DNA of 34,657 bases, from contig DATEMD010000144.1 in the NCBI GenBank assembly GCA_035275845.1, forward strand, positions 1 to 34,657, written 5' to 3'. A model generated the notes under the pieces. That model did no database searches, had not been told where the DNA came from, and worked only from the letters and a program-made list of their open reading frames with translations. The position numbers and the translations under genes were made by a program. Source of the DNA: REEB95 sp035275845 (lineage in GTDB: Bacteria > Pseudomonadota > Alphaproteobacteria > ATCC43930 > CGMCC-115725). This document shows, one piece after another, positions 25,410-32,401 of the stretch. The stretch's first letter is position 1; each line of letters begins with the position of its first letter.

Positions 25410-26119
25410 GCCGCCTCGGCGACCTCGGGCAGCGTGAGCTTGAGGTGGCCCTCGACGACATCGCGCGCGCGCTTGATGAAATCCGTGCGCATGTCCTCGT
25501 TGGTGCGCTGTTTGATGCCGTATTTGCGATAAAGCGCGTTGTTCGCCGAATCCGCCTTGCCGAAGAAGGCCGGCATCATCGGGAAATAATGATCGATCGC
25601 CGCTTGGACTTGCTTGCGGCCGTCCGCGGTCTTCACCAACTCGGTGCAGGTGTCCTTGCCGAATTGCGAATGGAAGATCTCCTCCGGCATCGTCATTTTC
25701 GCCAGGTTGCGCAGCGGCAGGAAGCTGCACTTCATTAGATCTTCGACCTGGATGATCTCGGCCAAGTCGGCCAGCAGCTTGATGACGCAGAATTCTTCCC
25801 AGGTCTTGAGCGGGAACTCGAAGATCGATAACGGCTTGCGGCCTTCGGGCGTCATCTCGGACTCGGGAACGCCCATCTGCTCGCCGAGCTGGCGGAAACG
25901 GACATGATGGCCGTACTCCTCCATCGCGATGCGGCAGGTGAGCCATTTGAGATACGGCGTCGGCGCCAGCGCGATCGCCGGTTCATCGTAGACGCGCGCG
26001 CCATAAAGTTCGTTGACCGCATGGCTGCGCACGATCTTGCGCACCGCCAAGCGGTACTCTTCGGGCGCCGCCGTGAGGGCGTCGACCGACTTGATCGGGG
26101 CGGCGGATGTCGCGCTCAT
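25406..26119 (-). CDS. PaaA-like diiron protein (phenylacetic acid catabolism family)
   Basis: A 237-residue ferritin-like protein of the PaaA/PaaC family. The diiron ligands look intact: E37 in VNELYGARVYDE, E68-x-x-H71 in EEYGHHVRF, an acidic residue in the third helix (E126/D127 region) and E147-x-x-H150 in MPEEIFHSQFG. In phenylacetyl-CoA epoxidase PaaA is the catalytic subunit; here PaaB, PaaC, PaaD and the reductase PaaE are not in the window, so the enzyme probably acts on another CoA ester or with other partners. The ATG at 26119 has AAGGAAGG upstream. It has its own promoter with a palindromic operator (26143-26172) and is coupled to the next gene by GTGA. Confidence 0.85.
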   Translation of the reverse strand: MSATSAAPIKSVDALTAAPEEYRLAVRKIVRSHAVNELYGARVYDEPAIALAPTPYLKWLTCRIAMEEYGHHVRFRQLGEQMGVPESEMTPEGRKPLSIFEFPLKTWEEFCVIKLLADLAEIIQVEDLMKCSFLPLRNLAKMTMPEEIFHSQFGKDTCTELVKTADGRKQVQAAIDHYFPMMPAFFGKADSANNALYRKYGIKQRTNEDMRTDFIKRARDVVEGHLKLTLPEVAEAA

Positions 26120-26142
26120 GATCCCCTTCCTTTCCGACGAAT

Positions 26143-26172
26143 TCTATAGGTCTATAGATAAGACCCTATCAA
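26143..26172 (-). promoter_or_regulatory. promoter of the PaaA-like gene with palindromic operator
   Basis: On the minus strand: -35 TTGATA (plus positions 26167-26172, overlapping the stop of the dehydrogenase gene), an 18-base spacer, and -10 TATAGA (26143-26148). The perfect inverted repeat TCTATAG-GT-CTATAGA (26143-26158) covers the -10 and part of the spacer, the usual place for a repressor operator. It stands out as an AT-rich island in GC-rich DNA. The repressor is not encoded nearby. Confidence 0.55.
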
Positions 26173-27089
26173 AGAACCGGCCGGCTCGCAAACGCTTCGA
26201 GGTCGGTCTCAAGCGCGGCGAAATGCGGCGCCAGCGCCGCCACGGCGGCGCCGAGCCCGTCCGGCGTCTCGGCCACGGCGGCGGCGATCGGCCGTGGCTG
26301 CGACAGGATCAGGAGCTCGCGACCGCGAACGCCGAAGAGTTGGCCGGTGATCTTGGCGCCGGCATCGCCCGCGAGATAAGTCACCAGATCGGCGACCGGC
26401 TGCGCCGGGATTTTCATTGCCGTGTCCTTGTAGGCCTGTTGCACCGGATTCTGCGGCTTGATGCTTTCGGTGACCCGCGTCGCGGCGAAGGGTGCAATCG
26501 CGTTGCAGGCGACGTGGCTGCGCGCCATGTCGAGCGCGGCGATGCGCGTTAGGCCGGTCAAGCCAGCTTTGGCGGCGGCATAGGCGGCTTGACCGTAATT
26601 GCCGTAGAAGCCGGCGGTCGAAACCAGATTGACGATGCGGCCCCAGGCGCCGCCGCCGCGTTTCGCCTTGGCCTGGTCGCGCATCAACGGTGTCGCCGCC
26701 GCAATCAGATAAAACGGCGCGAACAGGTTGGTGCGCAGTACCGCCTCCCAATCGCCGGGATCGGCCTTGAAGACGAACGCGTCGCGCAGAATGGCGGCAT
26801 TGTTGACGAGGATGTCGATGCCGCCGAAGCGGCTGGCGGCGAAATCGACCACCGCCTTGGCCGCCGACGGCGTGGCGATGCTTTCGGTGAAGGCGGCGGC
26901 CCGATCGCCTAAGACCTTGGCCAAGGCCTCGGCCACTGTCGGATCAGCACCCATGCCGGCGATGCTGGTGCCATTGTCGGCGATTACCACCGCGGCGCCG
27001 GACCGATGCAGGGCCTCGACGATGGCCCGGCCGATACCGCGACCACCACCGGTCACCACCGCCACCCGGCCGCTCAACGTCCCGCTCAT
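26169..27089 (-). CDS. short-chain dehydrogenase/reductase (3-hydroxyacyl-CoA dehydrogenase-like)
   Basis: A 306-residue NAD(P)-dependent oxidoreductase of the classical SDR type. The cofactor motif TGGGRGIG (13-20), NNA (96-98) and the catalytic S157, Y170 and K174 (YAAAK) are present. The protein is about 50 residues longer than a basic SDR, with an insert after the second strand (about 42-60) and a C-terminal extension; this resembles the dehydrogenase part of multifunctional beta-oxidation enzymes (HSD17B4 type), so a hydroxyacyl-CoA substrate is likely but unproven. The ATG at 27089 directly precedes SGRVAVVTGG; a TTG further upstream is less likely. It lies just ahead of the PaaA-like gene on the same strand. 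Confidence 0.88.
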   Translation of the reverse strand: MSGTLSGRVAVVTGGGRGIGRAIVEALHRSGAAVVIADNGTSIAGMGADPTVAEALAKVLGDRAAAFTESIATPSAAKAVVDFAASRFGGIDILVNNAAILRDAFVFKADPGDWEAVLRTNLFAPFYLIAAATPLMRDQAKAKRGGGAWGRIVNLVSTAGFYGNYGQAAYAAAKAGLTGLTRIAALDMARSHVACNAIAPFAATRVTESIKPQNPVQQAYKDTAMKIPAQPVADLVTYLAGDAGAKITGQLFGVRGRELLILSQPRPIAAAVAETPDGLGAAVAALAPHFAALETDLEAFASRPVL

Positions 27090-27149
27090 GGCGTCGCATC
27101 GTGCATGGAAAAGAGAGCCGGTCAAGGCAGCCAAAGCCTTGAATCGACA

Positions 27150-27193
27150 GTCAAAATAAAAGGCGCCCGGTCAGGGGGGAGTGACCGGGCGCC
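27150..27193 (-). terminator. intrinsic terminator of the peptidase-hydrolase operon
   Basis: GGCGCCCGGTCA (27162-27173) and TGACCGGGCGCC (27182-27193) form a perfect 12-bp stem with an 8-base loop. On the minus strand the stem is followed by CTTTTATTTT (complement of 27152-27161), a good terminator tail. It ends transcription coming from the alpha/beta hydrolase gene before the dehydrogenase gene. Confidence 0.85.
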
Positions 27194-27345
27194 CGAAGTC
27201 CGTTTGAGGAGTCGAAGGGTCTAATGCGGCCCCCCGGCCCATCCGCAGCAATGCCACGGACGGCTTCTGAGCACGTATTTGGGGAGCGATCCGGGCGATT
27301 TTGAGGATCGAGGCATGCAAAAGATGCACCCGGCGCATGCCGGAT

Positions 27346-28275
27346 TCACGCGCATCCGAGCCAGCGCCGGACCAGCGCCAGAAGGCGCGCGGGGTCTTCC
27401 TGGATCATCAAATGGCCGATGCCGGCGAGTTGGGTCAGCCGGGCGCGTTTCATGCGTCGCGCCATGTCGGGCATCGCACGCGCCACCCAATCGCGATCGG
27501 GACGATTGGGATCGCCGCCGACCAGATCGAGTTGGCGGTCGATCCGGTCGAGGCGCGACCACGCGTCGCTGTCGCGATGTGCCGCAAAGATCGCCGCTTC
27601 GACTTCGGGCGGCGAGGCCAGCGTAAAGCCGCCGGCTTTGGGCTTGAGCGCGGCGCGGCAATGCGCGTCGAGCATCGCCGGGGCGAAGCGGGCAAACGGG
27701 CTGTTGCCGCCGTTGAGGCGATCGCGAAAGGCTTCGACGCTGGGCCAATCGGCGCGGCGGCGCTTGGCGCCTTCAACCAGCCGCGTCTGGCGCGTTTCGG
27801 CTTCGTCGCGCACCGGCGAATCCGGTGGTGGAAAAATCGGCGGCTCGAGCAGCATGATTCCGGCGAAATCCGGCAGCCGGTCGGCGGCGGCAAGATCGAT
27901 CGCCGCGGCGCCGCCGAGCGAATGACCGAGATAGGACAGTGGCGTCGCGCCAAGCCGAGCCTTTACCGCATCGGCCACGCGCCGCAGATCGTCGGCGAAA
28001 CGGTCGACGTGAAAGATTTCATCGAGCGGGCCGACCGGCCAGGTCGCGCCACCATGACCACGCGCATCGAATGCGAAAACGTGCGTGTCGCGTGCGAGAT
28101 CTTTGAGCCACGGACCGTAAGAGCCCGCCGGCAAGCCGTTGGCGTGACCCAACAACAGCGCCGCGTCGGCGACGCCGCGCGAACGCAGCTCATAGACCGG
28201 CAGCGATCCGCCGTCGGCGGTCGCGACGGCGAAGACAGAATCGGCGTCGGCGAGCGAATAGAACGCGCTGCTCAT
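27346..28275 (-). CDS. alpha/beta hydrolase
   Basis: A 309-residue soluble alpha/beta-hydrolase. The oxyanion region HANG (44-47), FDARGHGGA, nucleophile S119 in GHSLGG (117-122) and a likely catalytic histidine at 288 (GIGHLMIQEDP) are visible; the acid is probably in the LVGGDPN stretch. The cap region (about 150-230) is rich in charged residues. Esterase, thioesterase or C-C hydrolase activity is possible; the substrate is not evident. The ATG at 28275 overlaps the stop of the upstream peptidase gene as ATGA, so the two are translationally coupled. A strong terminator lies about 150 bases beyond its stop. Confidence 0.88.
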   Translation of the reverse strand: MSSAFYSLADADSVFAVATADGGSLPVYELRSRGVADAALLLGHANGLPAGSYGPWLKDLARDTHVFAFDARGHGGATWPVGPLDEIFHVDRFADDLRRVADAVKARLGATPLSYLGHSLGGAAAIDLAAADRLPDFAGIMLLEPPIFPPPDSPVRDEAETRQTRLVEGAKRRRADWPSVEAFRDRLNGGNSPFARFAPAMLDAHCRAALKPKAGGFTLASPPEVEAAIFAAHRDSDAWSRLDRIDRQLDLVGGDPNRPDRDWVARAMPDMARRMKRARLTQLAGIGHLMIQEDPARLLALVRRWLGCA

Positions 28276-29057
28276 GCACCGGCACGGCGCGCGGCGCGGG
28301 CACGGCAAGCCTCGCCGAAGGCACGGAATAGTGCGCGCGAGAACGCGTTATCGCCGACGCGATGTTCGGGATGCCACTGCACGCCGACGAAGAAACCCGC
28401 CGCCGGCGCGCGGACGGCTTCGATCTGGCCGTCGGGCGCGGTGGCTTCAACCGCGAGGCCCGGCGCCAACCGATCGATGCCTTGATAGTGCAGCGAGTTG
28501 ACGGCGACGATTTCGGTGCCGGCGAGCATCGCGAACAATCCGCCGGGCGCCAGCCGCACGTCGTGGGCATCGTAGCCATAGCGTTCGTCCACCGGCAGAT
28601 CGGGCTCGGCGCGGTGATCGAGGCGGCCGGCGACGGCGTGGACCGCCGGATGCAACGTGCCGCCGAGCGCGACGTTGACCTCCTGGATGCCGCGGCAGAT
28701 CGCGAACACCGGCAGATCGGCCGCAAGCGCGGCCCGGATCAGCGGCAAGGCCGCGCTGTCGCGGGCCGGATCGCGTTCGCGCTCAGGCGTGGGCGGCGGG
28801 CCGCCGTAGTGCTCCGACCCGACGTCGGAGCGGGAGCCCGGCAAGAGCAGACCATCGAGCCGCGCCACCAGATCCTGCGGCGGAATGTCGGCGAGCGCGG
28901 GAATCAGCACCGGCACCGCGTCCGCCGCTTCGCGCACGGCGTGGAGATATTTCTCGACAACGGCGTGCGTCGGCTGGCCGCGCAGCGGCCGGGTGCAGCA
29001 TTGCACACCGACCAGCGGCGCGGTGCGACCGGATTGCGGAGGGGCTGCGTTCGGCAC
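28272..29057 (-). CDS. class I glutamine amidotransferase-like peptidase (PuuD type)
   Basis: A 261-residue protein of the peptidase C26 / gamma-glutamyl-gamma-aminobutyrate hydrolase family. The nucleophile C121 lies in FAICRGIQEVNVALGGTLHP, and the catalytic H229 and E231 in GVQWHPEH; GLLLPGSRSDVGSEHYGG is the family loop. PuuD hydrolyses gamma-glutamyl-GABA in putrescine breakdown, but none of the other puu genes is here, so another gamma-glutamyl amide may be the substrate. The start is the GTG at 29057, without a clear ribosome-binding site. It is followed by the coupled alpha/beta hydrolase and preceded by lolA on the same strand (66 bases). Confidence 0.88.
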   Translation of the reverse strand: MPNAAPPQSGRTAPLVGVQCCTRPLRGQPTHAVVEKYLHAVREAADAVPVLIPALADIPPQDLVARLDGLLLPGSRSDVGSEHYGGPPPTPERERDPARDSAALPLIRAALAADLPVFAICRGIQEVNVALGGTLHPAVHAVAGRLDHRAEPDLPVDERYGYDAHDVRLAPGGLFAMLAGTEIVAVNSLHYQGIDRLAPGLAVEATAPDGQIEAVRAPAAGFFVGVQWHPEHRVGDNAFSRALFRAFGEACRARAARRAGA

Positions 29058-29123
29058 GACGCGAAATATTGGCGATACCGCGCGGCACCAGCAACGTGCT
29101 TATCGCGGGGGAGACCTGCGCGC

Positions 29124-29777
29124 TCAGCCGCCCGAGACGTGGCCGCGGGGGTCCTGCCAGATGAAAAGATTCGGATTGAGCGACACACCGAAGCGCGGGC
29201 TGTCGAGCGTGACCGTGACCGTCTTGTTCTGGGCGTCGAGGATGGTCCATTGGCGAAGCTGAAGCGGCGATTCGCTGAAGATCATCGTGACACGGCCGCG
29301 CTCGGGCCGCTTGACCTCGGTCGCATTGACGCGGATTACGCCCGGCGTGTGCTGGATGTCGTCGATCCGGATGGCACCGCCGAGCTCGACGGTGTTCTGG
29401 AGCAGGAACCAAGCCGGCGTGTTGTCGAGATCGGTCCAGGTCACCTGACCGAGCTGGGCATCGTAGTAATAGACCTGGTCGTTGGTGGCGACGATCAGAA
29501 TGGGATGCGGCGGGTTGTAGACGATGCGCATGTGGCCCGGGCGCGAGATATAGATCGTGCCGGTCGCGGTCGAACCGTCGCCGGCGACCTGATCGAACGG
29601 CGATTCCATCGTGTGGATGCCGTTGAGGTAGTTCTGGATGCGCTGGAGATCGATTTGGTCGGCCGGCTTCAGCGCGGCCCGCGCCGCGTGCGGCAACGCC
29701 AGCGCCGTGGCCAGACCGGCAAGCACCAAGCGGCGCGATGGGAAGCGCGCGGGTGAATGGAGTGTCATGCGGCACAT
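29124..29777 (-). CDS. lolA: outer-membrane lipoprotein carrier protein LolA
   Basis: LolA carries lipoproteins across the periplasm from LolCDE to the outer membrane. The 217-residue protein has a cleavable signal peptide (about 1-34, with a twin arginine in SRRLVLAG and an AARA cleavage site), then the LolA core: IQNYLNGIHTMESPFDQ, GTIYISRPGHMRIVYNPPHPILIVATNDQVYYYD, and VTLDSPRFGVSLNPNLF near the end. The ATG at 29777 has GGGA at 9 bases; an ATG at 29768 is also possible. It lies 84 bases after ftsK on the same strand, a common alphaproteobacterial arrangement. Confidence 0.9.
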   Translation of the reverse strand: MCRMTLHSPARFPSRRLVLAGLATALALPHAARAALKPADQIDLQRIQNYLNGIHTMESPFDQVAGDGSTATGTIYISRPGHMRIVYNPPHPILIVATNDQVYYYDAQLGQVTWTDLDNTPAWFLLQNTVELGGAIRIDDIQHTPGVIRVNATEVKRPERGRVTMIFSESPLQLRQWTILDAQNKTVTVTLDSPRFGVSLNPNLFIWQDPRGHVSGG

Positions 29778-29861
29778 ATATCGGTGTCCCGTCGCGGCTT
29801 GTCGAGGACTCTCACGCCGCCATAAGGCTGCGCTTTGTGGCGGATTTATGGGCGCGGCGGT

Positions 29862-32198
29862 TTAGTCCCGGCCGCGGCCCAGCACCTCGCGCTTGCCGAC
29901 GTGGTTCGCCGCGCTGATGACGCCCTCGCTCTCCATGCGCTCGATGATGCGCGCGGCGCGGTTGTAGCCGATCTGGAGATGGCGCTGGACGAAGCTGGTC
30001 GAGGCCTTGCGCTCGCGCAACACCAGATTGACCGCCTGGTCGTAGAGCTGATCGCCCGAACTTTCGCCGTCTTCGGCGAAGGCCGCCATTTCGTCTTCCT
30101 CGTCGGCGGTGACGTCCTCGAGATACGCAGGCGGCGGTCCGTTTTCCTTGAGGAAGCGGACGACGGATTCGACCTCCTGGTCCGAGACGAACGGGCCGTG
30201 CACGCGGGTGATACGGCCGCCGCCGGCCATATGGAGCATGTCGCCACGACCGAGAAGCTGTTCGGCGCCCGCCTCGCCGAGAATGGTGCGGCTGTCGATC
30301 TTGCTGGTGACCTGGAAGCTGATGCGCGTCGGGAAGTTTGCCTTGATCGTGCCGGTGATGACGTCGACCGACGGACGCTGCGTCGCCATGATGATGTGGA
30401 TGCCGGCGGCGCGCGCCATCTGCGCCAACCGCTGCACGGCGTGCTCGATATCCTTGCCCGCGACGAGCATGAGATCGGCCATCTCGTCGACGACGACGAC
30501 GATGAGCGGCAACGGATCGTTCGACAGCGGCTGCTCCTCGAACACGGGGCGGCCGGTTTCCTCGTCGAAGCCGGTCTGGACGCGGCGCATCAGCACCTCG
30601 CCCTTGGTCTTGGCCTCGGCGATGCGCTGGTTGTAACCCTCGATGTTGCGCACGCCGAGCTTGGACATGGCGCGATAGCGGTTTTCCATCTCGCGCACCG
30701 TCCATTTGAGCGCGACGACGGCCTTGCGCGGTTCGGTGACGACCGGCGCCAACAGATGCGGAATGCCGTCGTACATCGACAGCTCGAGCATCTTCGGATC
30801 GATCATGATGAACTTGCACTGATCCGACGACAGCCGATAGAGGATCGACAGGATCATGATGTTGATGCCGACCGACTTGCCCGAGCCGGTGGTGCCGGCG
30901 ATCAGCAGATGCGGCATACGCTGGAGATCGGCGATCACGGGCGCGCCGCCGATATCCTTGCCCAGCACCAGCGGCAGCTTGGCGCTGCTGCGCTCATAGG
31001 CTTCGGACGCCAGCAATTCGCGCAGGAACACCATTTCCGAGCGGGCGTTGGGCAACTCGATGCCAAGCACCGAGCGGCCGGGAATGACCGCGACGCGCGC
31101 CGACAGCGCGCTCATCGAGCGGGCGATGTCGTCCGCCAGGCCGATGACGCGCGACGCCTTGATGCCGGCGGCGGGTTCGAGCTCATAGAGCGCCACGACC
31201 GGGCCCGGCCGCACCTTGACGATCTGGCCGCGGACGCCGAAATCCTCGAGCACGGATTCGAGCAGCCGGGCGTTCTGTTGCAGTGCCTCTTCGTTGACCG
31301 CGGCGGTGCGCGTCGGCGGCACCTCGGCCAGCAGCTCGAGCGACGGCACCACTTGGTCGGCGCCTTCGAGCGCGAGTGACGTCTGACGCAGACGCTTGAT
31401 CTTGCGCTCACGCGGCGGCAGATCGACGGCCGCCGAGCGGCGCGGCGGCGTCTCCGCCGGCTCGTCGTCGTCGAAGCCCTCGGCACCGGTCGCGTCGAGC
31501 AACAGCGGCTCGCGACGCGGTCCGGTCTCGAGCGCGACGGCGCGATCGACGGCCACGCGCCGCCAGCGCGGGAGACGCGGCGTCGGCAGCCAGCCGAAAA
31601 GACGCGCGCGCAGGCTCGGCGGTTTTTCGCGCGACGCGCGCGCGGCGCGGGTGTTCGCCGACGGACCGAAGACATAAAGCAGGATGGTGCCGACGAGCGC
31701 CGCGGCGGCCATCGCCGAGAGCGGCGGCGCAATGTCGAGATGGCCGGCGCCCTGACGCGCCAGCTGGCCGACGAAGCCGCCGATGCCGGAACGGACCGGC
31801 CACCACCACGGCGACGGCAGAATCGACAACGCCAGCGCCGCCAGTGGCACCGTCCACGGCGCGAGCAGCAGCTTCAGCCAGAACCGGCGCAGGCCGTAGC
31901 CGGTCATCAGCCGCGCCGACCAGTCGGCCAGAAACAGCGGCACCAGCACGGCGGCGGCGCCGAAGGCTTGCAGCAGCACGTCGGCCAGTTGCGCACCCGG
32001 CAGCGCCATCAGGTTGGTCACCGGACCGACGACGGCGTGATTCCAGGATGGGTCGTGGCGATCGTAGCTGGCCAACGCCAGACCGACGAACAGCGCCGCC
32101 AACAGCGCCAGGCCGCCGATCAGGCGTACGGCCAGCCGGGGCCAATGGATACCTTCGCGGGAGCGGGCTCGGCTGCGACCGGCGTCGATACTGACCAT
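29862..32198 (-). CDS. ftsK: DNA translocase FtsK
   Basis: FtsK is the septal DNA pump that moves chromosome termini and supports dimer resolution. The 778-residue protein has four N-terminal membrane helices (within about 20-180), a short charged/proline linker, and the alpha-beta motor with Walker A GTTGSGKS (435-442), FIMIDPKMLELSMYDGIPHLL, and Walker B LIVVVVDEMADLM; the C-terminal gamma winged helix (DQLYDQAVNLVLRERKASTSFVQRHLQIGYNRAARIIERME) reads KOPS-type sequences. The ATG at 32198 has AGGAA at a proper distance and lies downstream of a good promoter; a further ATG at 32258 sits inside that promoter and is rejected. Confidence 0.97.
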   Translation of the reverse strand: MVSIDAGRSRARSREGIHWPRLAVRLIGGLALLAALFVGLALASYDRHDPSWNHAVVGPVTNLMALPGAQLADVLLQAFGAAAVLVPLFLADWSARLMTGYGLRRFWLKLLLAPWTVPLAALALSILPSPWWWPVRSGIGGFVGQLARQGAGHLDIAPPLSAMAAAALVGTILLYVFGPSANTRAARASREKPPSLRARLFGWLPTPRLPRWRRVAVDRAVALETGPRREPLLLDATGAEGFDDDEPAETPPRRSAAVDLPPRERKIKRLRQTSLALEGADQVVPSLELLAEVPPTRTAAVNEEALQQNARLLESVLEDFGVRGQIVKVRPGPVVALYELEPAAGIKASRVIGLADDIARSMSALSARVAVIPGRSVLGIELPNARSEMVFLRELLASEAYERSSAKLPLVLGKDIGGAPVIADLQRMPHLLIAGTTGSGKSVGINIMILSILYRLSSDQCKFIMIDPKMLELSMYDGIPHLLAPVVTEPRKAVVALKWTVREMENRYRAMSKLGVRNIEGYNQRIAEAKTKGEVLMRRVQTGFDEETGRPVFEEQPLSNDPLPLIVVVVDEMADLMLVAGKDIEHAVQRLAQMARAAGIHIIMATQRPSVDVITGTIKANFPTRISFQVTSKIDSRTILGEAGAEQLLGRGDMLHMAGGGRITRVHGPFVSDQEVESVVRFLKENGPPPAYLEDVTADEEDEMAAFAEDGESSGDQLYDQAVNLVLRERKASTSFVQRHLQIGYNRAARIIERMESEGVISAANHVGKREVLGRGRD

Positions 32199-32253
32199 GG
32201 CGCGGTTCCTAAAAGCGGGGGAAAACTCTGTGATTCCCGGGGATAACCGGTTA

Positions 32254-32282
32254 ATCATACGCTAAGAGTCGAGGATCGCCAA
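32254..32282 (-). promoter_or_regulatory. promoter of ftsK
   Basis: On the minus strand, TTGGCG (plus 32277-32282), a 17-base spacer, and TATGAT (plus 32254-32259, 5 of 6). Transcription would begin near 32247, giving a leader of about 50 bases to the ATG at 32198. A TAACCGGTTA palindrome (32244-32253) lies at the start site. Confidence 0.5.
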
Positions 32283-32344
32283 GGAAGCAACCGAAAGACT
32301 GCGGTTAAAACCTTGTGACGAAGCTCCAACCCCCGCCACCGCCC

Positions 32345-32374
32345 AAAAAAGAGGGGGCGGCTTACGCCGCCCCC
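32345..32374 (-). terminator. intrinsic terminator of amtB
   Basis: GGGGGCGGC (32353-32361), loop of four, GCCGCCCCC (32366-32374): a perfect 9-bp stem. On the minus strand it is followed by TC and six T (complement of 32345-32352). It lies 27 bases beyond the amtB stop and separates amtB from ftsK. Confidence 0.88.
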
Positions 32375-32401
32375 AACGCACCAAAGTAAGGCCTACCCGG
32401 C

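Noticed and set aside
27168..27338. 57-codon minus-strand small protein gene
   Set aside because: No ribosome-binding site, and its last codons run into the terminator stem; kept only as a remark in the findings.
28362..29756. 464-codon plus-strand open frame across the peptidase gene and lolA
   Set aside because: Spans two well-supported minus-strand genes and the gap between them, with arginine-rich low-complexity translation; a high-GC artefact.
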